This document shows, piece after piece, positions 23,601-31,500 of a stretch of DNA of 64,000 nt (its first letter is position 1; each line of letters starts with the position of its first letter). Below the pieces are notes generated by a model. That model had not been told where the DNA came from, did no database searches, and was given only the letters and a program-made list of their open reading frames with translations. The translations under genes were made by a program, and so were the position numbers. Source of the stretch: Arcuatula senhousia (taxonomy: Eukaryota > Mollusca > Bivalvia > Mytilida > Mytilidae); contig OZ020305.1 in the NCBI GenBank assembly GCA_963971305.1, positions 41,985,717-42,049,716 on the forward strand, read 5' to 3'.

Positions 23601-24989
23601 AAAAGTGATAATGTCCTTCCAATGAATATGTACACATGCATTGTGTCAGGAGAACTTATTCACATCATGCACATGTCAATTTCATATATGTACATATACT
23701 CACAAAGCAGATTCTTCTTTATCAATCTCTCTTTCTAATAAATCTTCCTTTTTGTCTGTGGAAGCCTTTTCTCCACTGGGCACATTAGTAGCCAATTGTT
23801 GTATCCTGGACTTCTGAACTGTAATAGACAATAATAGATGTGTAAATTACAATGAATTTGTATAATAATTGTTATTATGCACATTATGTTTAAATAGTCT
23901 AAGTATTCTTTTTTTTTCTTGGCAGTTAGAGTTATCCTTCTTTCCATATATATGTATATATACAATGTACGCAACTGACGCCTCATAATATATGTTTATC
24001 TGTATTTTACTTTTCATTTACATGTTTTACTGTTCAATCAATCATTCTTAATCAGAACGATTGTTGTATGTGTGAGTGTATGCAAGTGGGAGAGAAAGGC
24101 TTTTTTTTAATTTTTACATGTAATGAGCCCTATCATCATGATCATTAGGAAATACAAAATCTTTATCTTAGTCTTTAAAAATTAACCATTCTATTAAAGG
24201 TCATCACCATCCTAAGACATTACCCATTTTTTGTGTGTGCTTTTTATTACATGTTGTACATACAAAAACATTAGTGCAATATTTATTTGGATTGAAAGCA
24301 AAAGAGTATCTTTTTCGTGTCTGGTGACTTTAGAACAATAACACACAATAGTATTGAGCACAAAGCTACATGTAGTTGAAATGACATGCTGACATGAATG
24401 CTCAAGAAAAAAACGGTTTTAGGGAAAATGAACTAGCAACATACTCTTACATGTATGCAATCATGTGTAATTATGCAAGTAAATTTTTTATCCTAAGTGA
24501 TAGTTATTATAAATTTTAAGACAACGTAAAATTCAATAACTTTGAATGCTTCAAAATGCTCAAAAATATTGTTTTTTTTAAACTTTTAGAAATTTGTATG
24601 TAAATTTCATATTTGTGAGGTTTGCTTGCTTATGGAGTCCTTATAACCAAGTACATGTACATGTATATGCATGATGAAACGTAATTGCAATAAATATTAA
24701 AACATATCCTGACATCTGGTAATTTTTTGCAAGGTTCTCAGAAGCATGAAAAATTAAAAGTCCCAGACCCTAAAGGACAAATTAACCATTACTTTTCTGA
24801 CAAAGTTGAAAATAAACATTCAAAATACCCACGTTTTGATTATGAATCATGAAATTTGAGCCTGTTGAAATAACCTACTATAGACATGATAGGGTACATA
24901 ATATTCATTAATATATATATACCTGCTTGTATAACAAGACAGGTGTATCCTCTTCTACAATTACTTATGGCTGATCTTATGACAGACAT
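2636..24989 (-). CDS. MRPS11: Mitochondrial small ribosomal subunit protein uS11m, 7 coding exons
   Basis: Structural protein of the mitoribosome small subunit, near the platform that binds mRNA and 12S rRNA. Minus-strand exons: 24923-24989 (ATG), 23704-23818, 22619-22746, 18113-18138, 15294-15368, 3466-3531, 2636-2743 (stop). Each has AG/GT flanks, phases run 1,2,1,0,0,0, and the total is 585 nt or 194 residues, the length of mammalian MRPS11. Residues 1-18 are basic and Ser/Arg-rich, as expected for a mitochondrial presequence. uS11 signatures follow in order: [59 protein letters not shown] and C-terminal RPRKAKR. The 26-nt exon 4 encodes GKKVTQSSG and is needed to keep frame. Introns reach about 12 kb because of repeats. 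Exon 5 has been tandemly multiplied (14264-15341). The reading is uninterrupted, so the gene is probably functional. Confidence 0.95.
2951..3310. repeat. Two inverted copies of a dispersed SINE-like repeat
   Basis: The right part of 2951-3090 ends in GGGCGTTAAATACCAACACAC. The segment 3243-3310 reads the other way, with GTGTTGGTGTTTAACACCC and then CACCTGGGCCATGTAGGG. A third copy lies at 25826-25990. The shared order of blocks marks one family. Both copies lie in intron 6 of MRPS11 or at its edge. Confidence 0.6.
4131..5095 (+). repeat. Satellite-like block, units of about 165-173 bp
   Basis: Repeated phrases: AAAACAGGAAGTAGATGA, GACCTGGAAAGGGGAGGCA, AACTCATCATGCTTAAGC, ACCAAATTTGAAATCAATCC and GAGAAATCTGTTACGAAAAA. 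Starts fall near 4176, 4344, 4577, 4741 and 4908. It opens with CAAGGGGTTGCACTAAGTCG. An internal restart at 4528 follows an ACGGACAGACAAGGTGATTG tail. It lies in intron 5 of MRPS11. Confidence 0.85.
5395..5815 (+). repeat. Minisatellite, unit about 53 bp
   Basis: Imperfect tandem copies of a unit built from GAGTTCTCACTCAATAATGG, AACATTCTATCTTATAAAC and AGTTAATCACCCCT. The same unit recurs at 9245-9580 and 11550-11970, bracketing the duplicated composite unit. Confidence 0.85.
5891..6982 (+). repeat. Satellite-like block, unit 173 bp, ends in inverted TACCCCCACTC
   Basis: Copies of the 4131-5095 family with starts at 5938, 6103, 6274, 6447, 6620 and 6793, so spacing settles at 171-173 bp. 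The block begins after CAAGGGGTTGCACTAAGTCG and TACCCCCACTC. It ends with GAGTGGGGGTA, the exact inverse, suggesting the array sits inside a terminal-inverted-repeat element. Confidence 0.85.
7160..7441 (-). pseudogene. LINE C-terminal fragment (zinc-knuckle tail)
   Basis: A minus-strand open stretch ending at 7160 carries [20 protein letters not shown] followed by VLDDEQLFF. This resembles the Cys-x2-Cys-x9-10-His-x4-Cys tail of non-LTR retrotransposon polyproteins, seen better at 45038-46027 and near 55900. The His/Cys half is degraded. The N-terminal RT domain is absent. The piece is truncated by, and partly shared with, the duplicated unit starting at 7391. Confidence 0.6.
7639..7710 (-). 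other. tRNA-like module (72 nt), degenerate
   Basis: Read on the minus strand, the first seven bases (GTCCTCA) pair with the last seven in six of seven positions. An A-box-like TAGTCGTGGGG and a B-box-like GGTTCAAACC lie at tRNA spacing. The anticodon arm does not fold cleanly, so this is a tRNA-derived module rather than a working tRNA. Confidence 0.45.
8836..8908 (-). other. Second tRNA-like module in copy A
   Basis: The minus strand carries TGGTCTAGTGG, a perfect pol III A box, and GGTTCAAACCC, a B box, about 45 nt apart. The acceptor ends do not pair. It has the same layout as 11170-11250 in copy B. Confidence 0.45.
9035..9189. repeat. Long palindrome at the end of copy A
   Basis: GTAACAGAAAAACAAACCGG at the left is answered by the inverse ending in TTGTTTTTCTGTTAC. 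Inner arms (GAACAGTTTTTCCG against CGGAAAAACTGTAC, GGAATCAGG against CCTGATTCC) extend the stem to a loop of about 30 nt rich in CCTCGG. Confidence 0.85.
9245..9580 (+). repeat. 53-bp minisatellite copies with an inserted inverted repeat
   Basis: Units of the 5395-5815 minisatellite flank a perfect-looking inverted repeat at 9400-9468 (GATAGTTAAATGACAGAATT against its inverse), interpreted as a small fold-back insertion between copies A and B. Confidence 0.75.
9840..9911 (-). other. tRNA-like module in copy B (72 nt)
   Basis: Counterpart of 7639-7710 with the same length, A-box-like TAGTCGTGGGG and B box GGTTCAAACC. Five of seven acceptor pairs remain. Confidence 0.45.
11170..11250 (-). other. 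Second tRNA-like module in copy B
   Basis: Minus-strand A box TGGTCTAGTGG and B box GGTTCAAACCC, as in copy A. The sequence between the boxes has diverged more than the boxes themselves. Confidence 0.45.
11374..11528. repeat. Long palindrome at the end of copy B
   Basis: Same structure as 9035-9189: GTAACAGAAAAACAAACCGG and its inverse bracket a CCTTGG/CCTCGG loop. Confidence 0.85.
11550..11970 (+). repeat. 53-bp minisatellite, third block
   Basis: Further tandem copies of the unit described at 5395-5815 (TAATGGAACATTCTATCTTA and related). A degenerate remnant continues to about 12180. Confidence 0.8.
12290..13512 (+). repeat. Dispersed element with internal duplication and terminal hairpin
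   Basis: It starts near CGCCGAGCGCAGCATGATAC and ends in a hairpin at 13479-13510 (TTATACGATCGCAAAA against TTTTGCGGTCGTATAA), preceded by a GACGAC microsatellite. Two internal copies (about 12520-12790 and 12960-13270) share AAAATCGGACCACAAATAAA and ACACCCGTTTTAGCCCTTTT. The start block recurs inverted near 62200-62245. No coding capacity is seen. Confidence 0.75.
13513..14263. other. MRPS11 intron 5, decayed dispersed repeats
   Basis: Contains two decayed copies of the CATCAAAATC...AGCAGTCTTAGA repeat (13666-13700 and 13818-13860). No exon seen. Confidence 0.5.
14264..15341 (-). repeat. 73-bp tandem array derived from MRPS11 exon 5
   Basis: Fifteen copies at 73-bp spacing. Read on the minus strand, each unit holds the last 45 nt of MRPS11 exon 5 (encoding [15 protein letters not shown] or variants), the exon's own GTAAGT donor and about 28 nt of intron ending in AAATAAG. 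Only the copy at 15294-15338 is joined to the true exon start and acceptor (15368). The 73-bp period breaks frame and the spacer has an in-frame stop, so read-through is non-productive. A three-unit block (14430-14648) is repeated almost exactly at 14649-14867, giving a 219-bp higher-order period. Copies nearest the true exon (15150-15290) are the most divergent. Confidence 0.92.
15369..16069. other. MRPS11 intron 4, no recognisable feature
   Basis: AT-rich intronic sequence between exon 5 and the fold-back element. A short inverted repeat around 15780-15810 (GGACTCTATATT and AATATAGAGTCC) is the only structure noticed. Confidence 0.4.
16072..17981. mobile_element. Fold-back DNA element flanked by TTAA
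   Basis: Ends AAGCCCCAGTCACACTGTCA and its inverse, with TTAA at both junctions (16070-16073, 17981-17984), as for piggyBac/Kolobok-type insertion. Both arms, about 370-450 bp, consist of degenerate repeats of CTACGTTTTA and its complement, so the element can fold on itself. The centre (about 16440-17520) is unrelated sequence with a decayed coding region. No transposase is seen, so it is non-autonomous. Confidence 0.8.
17080..17485 (-). pseudogene. Decayed protein-coding cargo inside the fold-back element
   Basis: Minus-strand reading gives consecutive protein-like pieces in different frames: [15 protein letters not shown], then [20 protein letters not shown] onward with one TAG after GETLEK, then [19 protein letters not shown], and after a frame change a hydrophobic helix, [19 protein letters not shown]. 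Composition and continuity suggest a once-coding gene with a C-terminal membrane anchor, now broken by at least one stop and two frame changes. I do not recognise the family. It could be a captured host gene fragment or the element's own gene. Confidence 0.4.
18670..18762 (+). pseudogene. THAP-type zinc-finger fragment
   Basis: The plus frame reads [20 protein letters not shown] and then [10 protein letters not shown], ending at a GTAAGC donor. The C-x2-H of VCEDHF followed by an acidic/hydrophobic stretch matches the second half of the C2CH THAP DNA-binding domain found in P-element-like transposases and host regulators. The first Cys pair and AVPTIF box are not seen. Probably an exon remnant in MRPS11 intron 3. 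Confidence 0.4.
18782..20374. other. MRPS11 intron 3, left part, nothing recognised
   Basis: AT-rich. Includes CCTGTCTTTTTATTTTCGAGAAC-like tandem phrases near 20035-20085. Short open frames look like chance. Confidence 0.4.
20375..21156 (-). pseudogene. Decayed P2X7-type cysteine-rich intracellular domain gene
   Basis: Minus-strand order of motifs follows this domain family: acidic N-terminus [20 protein letters not shown], then [11 protein letters not shown], the cysteine core [20 protein letters not shown] with CHE, a [13 protein letters not shown] segment, [16 protein letters not shown], a GT-AG-like intron (about 20532-20755), then [13 protein letters not shown] and, one frame over, [20 protein letters not shown]. 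Several stops and at least three frame changes show it is dead. The domain is the zinc-binding tail of vertebrate P2X7, and in invertebrates it often occurs alone in multi-copy genes. No channel part is present. It lies in intron 3 of MRPS11 on the same strand. Confidence 0.75.
21157..22205. other. MRPS11 intron 3, right part, nothing recognised
   Basis: No exon-like sequence found on either strand. Moderately AT-rich with some unique-looking sequence. Confidence 0.4.
22209..22525 (+). repeat. GGGAGCG-ended repeat, copy 1
   Basis: Begins CGCTCCCAAAGGGAGCGATA, contains ATTTTAGTTGTACTATGAGC and GAATTTTCCTTCAACATCCG, and ends TTCGGGAGCG. Related copies are at 25536-25815 (same strand) and 27128-27417 (opposite). 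A short non-autonomous DNA element is likely. Confidence 0.75.
22747..24922. other. MRPS11 introns 1 and 2
   Basis: Apart from exon 2 (23704-23818), the sequence holds a decayed copy of the CTTCATGAAATTCTGTTAAG repeat (22955-23030) and AT-rich unique sequence. No other gene seen. Confidence 0.5.
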
Positions 24990-25535
24990 CTTTTATGAAC
25001 CTACAAAATATAAATTGCATATAAATTGTGCTAGTCATTAGGAAAGGGGACAAAAACGGCTGTTGTGTGTATTGGAATAGTAAAATTGAATACACATGTT
25101 TGTGGGGTTTAATAAAAAATGAGCACATTGGGACAGATACCAAGGACAAAAAAAATTGTACATGCAAGTTAAAAGGATTTGTCAATTTCACATGTTTCAA
25201 AAATTTACACAGTTATACCGTAATTTTTATTTCTTTTGTCTGGTTTAAGATCTGCACTAAGGTTAAAAAATAGTGCATGATTATATCAGACATTTTCCAT
25301 AATACATTTTATCTGAATCATGAGAATTGTAACTATGAGTCTTAAGTTAAACTTAACCCTTAAACCATATACTTGACTAAAATTTTCATCAGATAGGGTA
25401 TTCTACTAGGAAACAGTCTTTCAATATGGATAATGTCTGTATTGCAGGCTGCAATCAACAGGTATATAATAATAAAGAATTATGAAGAAGAGCATAATAC
25501 ATGAATTTTCATCAAAATTCCTGTATTATTATTTA

Positions 25536-25815
25536 GGGAGCGATAATGATAGTAATATCAATATTTTAGTTGTACTATGAGCTGAATTTTCCTTCGACGT
25601 CTGGTTTAGCATGCATGTTTTCCAGAACGTTTGGCGTCATTTTAATGCTTTTTTCTTTGAAAATTTCGTAAGTCATTGAGCGCACGAATGACTTGCAAGA
25701 AAAACTAGTTTGTATTTTTTTCAATTTATCGCATAATAAACATTTTTTAACTTATTTTAGCTTGTAAAAAATTTAAGGATACTTTTTTAACTTCGGGAGC
25801 GTCTTAGGTTAAACC
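25536..25815 (+). repeat. GGGAGCG-ended repeat, copy 2
   Basis: Same family as 22209-22525: GGGAGCGATAATGATAG, ATTTTAGTTGTACTATGAGC, and a TTCGGGAGCG end. Confidence 0.75.
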
Positions 25816-25825
25816 TTCATCATAT

Positions 25826-25990
25826 TAAAGAGTATGTGTGTGTTGGTGTTTAACAATAACACCCTTTAATCCTCGCACCTGGGCGATGTAGTGTGGTCCA
25901 TTTTATTGGTGGAGTACTTTGAGAAAACCACCAACCTTGGGAAGGTACAATGTAACTGACAAACCTATTTAAATCCCATACAACTTGTGG
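25826..25990 (+). repeat. SINE-like repeat, third copy
   Basis: GTGTTGGTGTTTAACAATAA and CACCTGGGCGATGTAG match the inverted pair at 2951-3310. It continues with GGAGTACTTTGAGAAAACC. Confidence 0.6.
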
Positions 25991-26213
25991 GAGAACTCAA
26001 ACACCACATGTATGAATAATGAAGGTTGTTAAAAGATATTCATCTTGTTATTCGTACTCCAGTCTTGTTATTACAAAAGTGTAAACTTTTTCTGTTTGGT
26101 TAATAGTATTGTGATCAAGAGAACATTTAAATTTAGTACAAAATAGTGAAAATACCTAAATAAACTATTATAAAGCTAATTTCTTCATCTGGCTCAGCAA
26201 CATTCAAAGTTTC

Positions 26214-26976
26214 ATGGATAAAGTACAAGGCGTTCCTAATGGCACGTGCTACATTCGGAAACTACTGGTTTACGATAAACTGGTATCCTTACGAACTGTC
26301 TATCATTTCGACACAAACAAACATTTAATTTTATTCCAAGAAAATGGTGAGTGAGTGAGTGAGTGAGTTGGTGTTTTACGCCCGTGCAACGCTATATAGG
26401 TTATTTACAGGCGATGAACATGAAAAGGATGATAAAATGAACATGAAATGATGATGATAAATGAAATATGGGGATGGGGTGGGAAACAAAGGACCGGTAA
26501 ATTTTGAAGAACCACAGGAAAAAGGGGAGAGGTGGGTAGGGTCGGAAAATTTAGCCTATGTGGTGCACTACTGGGCGGTCCACAAAGGGGTCTTTTACGT
26601 GCATGAAGCGTGGCACTCTCCAAACACGTTGGCCCACTATGGTCGGCGGTCAGGGTTTCCGCATTATAGACCTGACAACCCCCGCGGACGAGGGCTACCC
26701 TATTCAGCCACTTAGGGTACACACTTGGTCGCTCTGTGGGCTGAGCACCGACCCGACGTCGGAATCCCAAGACCCTTAGTCGCCTCTTACGACAAGCTAG
26801 GTTCTGCTGCGGGCCTATTCGCCACCCGGGCCCCGCACTGGACCCAAGAAAATGGTGACATATGTAAAAGAATAAAAGATATTAGAACTGCATGCAAATA
26901 TACAAGTAAGATTAACATGTTAATGTTCCAGAAAAACACAATGGATCGATGCACAAGGGGTTTGATCTTTTTATAA
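26214..26976 (+). pseudogene. Small ORF split by the SINE-like element at 26351-26843
   Basis: An ATG at 26214 opens MDKVQGVPNGTCYIRKLLVY and stays open for 45 codons up to the element. Ignoring the element and one copy of its 15-bp target duplication, the frame continues through QENGDICKRIKDIRTACKY to a possible donor (A|GTAAGA near 26907) or a stop at 26974-26976. The family is not recognised. It lies between the divergent MRPS11 and FBXW5 genes. It may be a former first exon, an unrelated small gene or a chance frame. Confidence 0.35.
26351..26843 (+). mobile_element. SINE-like element with 15-bp target duplication
   Basis: 493 bp from GTGAGTGAGTGAGTTGGTGT to CCCCGCACTGGA, flanked by perfect CCAAGAAAATGGTGA (26336-26350, 26844-26858). 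GC-richer than its surroundings. It carries TTTTACGTGCATGAAGCGTG and AGTCGCCTCTTACGACAAGC, the latter typical of a short interspersed repeat widespread in molluscs. No poly(A) is obvious. The exact target duplication implies a fairly recent insertion. Confidence 0.85.
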
Positions 26977-27127
26977 TGTTCTGCCCTTGATGGCATGCCT
27001 TCTCTGCAAGTTGGGAATGGGAATAACCCCAAAAGCTTTTGAAAATAATTGTCAAAACACCATGGGTCAATAACAAATTCCCCAACAAATTATAAAATAT
27101 TGAATTATTTGTGCAAATTAATATGAG

Positions 27128-27417
27128 GCAGGTTAAACCTGTGACGCTTCGAAGTTAAAACGTATCTATGTAATTATACATTGTATTTTACAAGCTAAAA
27201 ATAAATATTTTGCGATATGAATTGAAATAAAATATTCGAAAATAAAAACAAGTCACTTGTGCACTTAATGACGTTTGAATTGTAAAGAAAAAAGCGTTGA
27301 AAAGACGCAGAAAGTTAGAAAAAACAAGCATGCTAAACCAGACGTTGAAGGAAAATTCAGCTCATAGTACAACTAAAATATTGACATTTCTACCATTATC
27401 GCTCCCTTGAGGAGCGT
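27128..27417 (-). repeat. GGGAGCG-ended repeat, copy 3 (inverted)
   Basis: Contains GCTCATAGTACAACTAAAAT, the complement of the family core, and ends CGCTCCCTTGAGGAGCG. Confidence 0.75.
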
Positions 27418-27420
27418 ATA

Positions 27421-27753
27421 AATATTGTAACATTCTGTAAAAGGGTCAAAATATTTTGAAACAATGTTCGACAGGGATGAAATTACATCTGTTGGCTTTA
27501 CGTAATCTGTCACTTCATTTCCCAGTGTGCACTTCAGTAGAAAATGAACAAAGTAACTAACTTTTTTTTGCCAGGTTTTGGTAGATTTTCTGTATACCAA
27601 TATATTTAATTCAAAATATTGGCTACAGAAAATTGATATAAAAACCTGGTGGAAAATGACGACTTGTTTCAATGCAGGACACACACACACAGGATTAATT
27701 ATCTCCATGATCAGCTCAGGTAGGACCAACTTTTTTTCTATGCAGTATTGCAA
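27421..27753 (-). CDS. Unclassified open frame, about 111 codons
   Basis: The minus-strand frame stays open with protein-like composition (KKLVLPELIMEIINPVCVCP, LVYRKSTKTWQKKVSYFVHF, VTDYVKPTDVISSLSNIVSK). It then runs into the GGGAGCG repeat, which supplies its stop. No family is recognised. Mixed hydrophobic/basic stretches could be an exon of an unidentified gene or a transposon remnant. In this AT-rich region 110 open codons are unusual but not proof. Confidence 0.3.
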
Positions 27754-28472
27754 AGCTTAAAGGGTAAGTCTGGAATTAATTAAAACAAAAGGATAAGAAT
27801 CTGAAGATATTTGTATACATGTATTTTCTAGGCCTTTCTGACATATGAAGCTGGCGCTAGTTTCAAAGTTAAAAAAAATCACAAAAAAGCTATCACATAG
27901 TTTAGTATTTTTCTAAAATCACATCAAAATTGGTAAAATGACCAATATTTTCCGGATTTTATGGGTATTTCAGCATTGTTGTACTAATGAAACAAAACAT
28001 TCTCCTGTATTTCTTAAAAACAAATTTAACCATGGTAATTAAATGTATCCATTTTAAAATTTATTCCAAAAAAAGGGCATCGAATTTCTTGCCCCATAGA
28101 AATTCATGCCTATTGCACCTGCACGCACATTGATACATTTTATATAAGTTATTTCCCAGAATAAGGGATCATTTAGAATAAGCTCACAATCATGAGGTTG
28201 ACACCACTGTGGGTTTAGTCTTCCCTAGCTGCAGTTTGTATACATGTAGTTCTTGATGGTCAGAAGGACGGAAAGATGGACGAACGGACCGAAAAACTAT
28301 ATGCCCCTCAACAAAGTTGACAGGGCATAAAAAAAAGGACCATCTAAATACAAAAATATGGGCACATCGTTGTACATATGACCTTCCAAAACTCCATCAC
28401 ACTTTTATTGGGTCAAAGCAGGGATAGTACTAGTGATAATTTGCTGATAATTTGTTGTACATGTCTTTGTAG
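27754..28472. other. FBXW5 upstream region
   Basis: Noncoding, with no clear core promoter. A short repeat tail with ACGGAAAGATGGACGAACGG lies near 28267. A probable 5' UTR acceptor (TGTCTTTGTAG) is at 28462-28472, implying an upstream noncoding exon not located here. Confidence 0.4.
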
Positions 28473-28506
28473 ATGTAGCAGCTAAATCTGGGAACATAAA
28501 AAGACT

Positions 28507-31500
28507 ATGTGGAACAGTATTCCTGATACACTGCTGCTTGATATATTCAAATATCTAGATTTTCATCAGCTGGGTAGAATAGCAGTAGTGTGTAAGAAAT
28601 GGCAGAGGGTTGCTCAAGATGAGTCTTTATGGAAGCCTCTAGTAAAAAGGCAATGGAAAATTGCAGGTAATGGTACTTCACATGTACATGTACTATCTGA
28701 GTTGTATAAAAAAAAAACAACTCTATATTAAACTTTTATTATCAAAGATTTGATTAAAAGAATACCAATATGTAACAATTTTATACGTGATGATGATGGG
28801 TATTTATAGTCGTGACTATAAGGGAATGCCTCTCTGCATCGACTATTTAACAGAAAAGCTGTTAAAGACTCGCTATGTGCCATGGGTCGTCCAGCCCATG
28901 ACACACCACCCCCAGTGTTAGCTGCTCCAGAGTATCCTTTGTTGTCGATGGATGCAGGGCATGTCTTCCACCAGGAGGAGGTACTGGACAGAATTCTGAA
29001 AGACATGTTATACATGAACATTTAATAATTTTTATACCCCGCCACACGTCAGGTTCAATATCCAGCATGATCTGAAAAATAGTTTTTGAGATTGGTCACT
29101 TTGAAAAATCAAATTTCATGATTGTTTTAGTTTCTGACTGATAACTTAATAACACATCAAGGGATTTGAATGATATTTTGTACAGCTGTTTAGTACAATA
29201 AAATACAGATCAAGTTCAATTTCCAGCATGATCTGAAAATAGTTTTTGTGATTGGCCACTTTGAAAAAATCAAATTTTATGAACTATTTATATTATATCA
29301 TGGCGGGGTATCATTTAATGTCCCATTAGATGCTCTATTTTTTCATCTAGGTTTGAAAGAGTTTGTCTATTTATTTAAATTTATTTGAATTTAAAGAAAA
29401 CAAGTTAGTTAAAACTCTCAAGACTATTATGCTTATAGTTTCTCTAGTACATGTATGTACAAATGTACCTGATTGTTTGACTGTTTTTCTAGAACATTTT
29501 TATTTAAGCATTTTAATATTGTTACCGTAACTTTTCCTCCTTCAATGGCAGCAAGTCAAAGGTCTGATGCAATTGTTACAATTCATGCAATTGATATGCA
29601 TTTTTGCATTATCTACATGTAAATATAAAAATACTGGCTCAATCATGAAGGGTCCTGCCAGCATACATGCATTTCAATAAAAAAAAAACATAACTAAAAA
29701 AAATATTTAGCCAATGAACATGTTGGTGTGCCTCAATACTTATTAACAGTACAAAATCTCAGAACTAGTATAGACACTTTTTGAGTACTTAGAATTGTCG
29801 ACAGACTGACAGACAAAGTGATCACTACAAAGCTCTTTCATCTTATGTGGCATATTTTATTGTTTTTTTCTTTTCAGATACTAAGATAGCTCCTGGTAGA
29901 GACTTATGGTATAATGAATACAAACGCCTCTACTTCCACACTCCTGCTATTGAAAGTGAAGTACTCACCCAACACACTGACGAGGTTTTAGACGTGGCTT
30001 TCTCACATGACGGTAGATTTGTGTCTACTACGTCAAAAGACTGTACTGTTAAGGTATTTTTTTCATCATCTATTGTGCATATTATATATTAATTATAGAG
30101 ATGCATTACATGTATCACAACATATAAAATGATCAATTACAATTAAAGGCCAAGGCACAGATGTCTTGGCGCAACTTATTTATATAACATGTCATATTGG
30201 TAGGTTTTACAAAGAAATTTCCTCTTGAATCATGTTAGAATTTTAGAGCCTGTCCTATGCACATGGGCAAAAGTCAGTGTGTAATATCTTCATTATTTAG
30301 GTCACTTTTAGTTACATGTAATGCACTGCAGCACCAGTTCATGATGGTTAACAGATGATAACTTGAAAAGATTATGACAATATTTACATACATACATGTT
30401 AGTATTTTTAAGACAGGCACAGATGTTATTTTTTGTCTTGTGACAAATAAATCAATGTTCTATTATATGCAAAGAAAGCTTTAAAAATATATATAACTGT
30501 ACTTAAAATATCTATTTACATGCACAAACTATTGAGAGAAAAAAAGGAAAAATATTTACAAGTTTTGTACAAAAAGAAAACGTATTCCCGTAAGATGTAC
30601 ATGTATCATACAAGTTGAGGCATTGTATAAAGTAATAAATACATGTTTGGCCTTGAAATGCATTTTGACACAATTCCATGCAAAGGAACTCCAAAATTTC
30701 AAAATGAAGGTAATGCTTGAAATAAAGCTTCTACAACGCAATAAAGCTGATTATGGAAATACTTACATCAAGGGATATAAATTTGATTATTTTGATGGAG
30801 GGCTTGCCGAGCTATTAAAATATCAAATTTATTTCCGGAGATGTTAGAAATTCCATAATCATCGAGAATTAAGTTGTAGAAGGTTTTTCTCCAATGTATA
30901 CAGGTAAAATATTGCAAAAGGTTGCTCATCAATTGCACATGCAATTACACTGAGAACACGGATAAAAATTATTTAAAGTGTAAGTTCGTGATTTTTTCAA
31001 AATTTGTACATTGAAAGACTATCATGTAAAGATAACTTTGGTGAAATTCCTAGCGCTCAAATATGCATAGTTAGGATAAAATTGGCTTTTGAAAGTAAAA
31101 AAATTCGATCCATGGAGGGTCACGTGATTTGTACTAGATGGCACTGCTCAAAGCCAATACACAGAGTGAATGTTGCATCCTATACCCATGTGGAATTTAC
31201 CGATGTGTACCACAACGGACAATTTGGAATAATTAAAATTAAGTCTGGAATGATAAAATAAAAGCCAGTCTAATGATTGATTGTGAAACATTTTAAAATG
31301 GTACCAATCGTAAAGTTTAGAATTAATATGTATAAAAATATAGAATTAAAAAAAAAAATTGATACGCCGTACAGACATTTTCAGAAAATATATATTTCAA
31401 TTTTCAGTATGTAGAATTGCCTTTTACTATTTCTTTTATACATCCTGTTTAAAATTCATGGTTCCCAGACACCCTACTGGGATTACCTTGCATGATTCAT

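Noticed and set aside
26165..26300. Minus-strand stretch reading NVARAIRNALYFIHETLNVA, overlapping the small plus-strand ORF
   Set aside because: It is open only between nearby stops and has no start or splice support; the plus frame is longer and rejoins across the inserted element.
26405..27032. Frames of 73-121 codons on both strands
   Set aside because: They lie in the GC-rich SINE-like element, where long chance frames are expected; none crosses both target duplications with a sensible protein.
31004..31261. Plus-strand 85-codon frame in FBXW5 intron 2 and a similar short frame at 32557-32799
   Set aside because: No splice sites join them to FBXW5, composition is not clearly coding, and nothing matches the FBXW5 family there.
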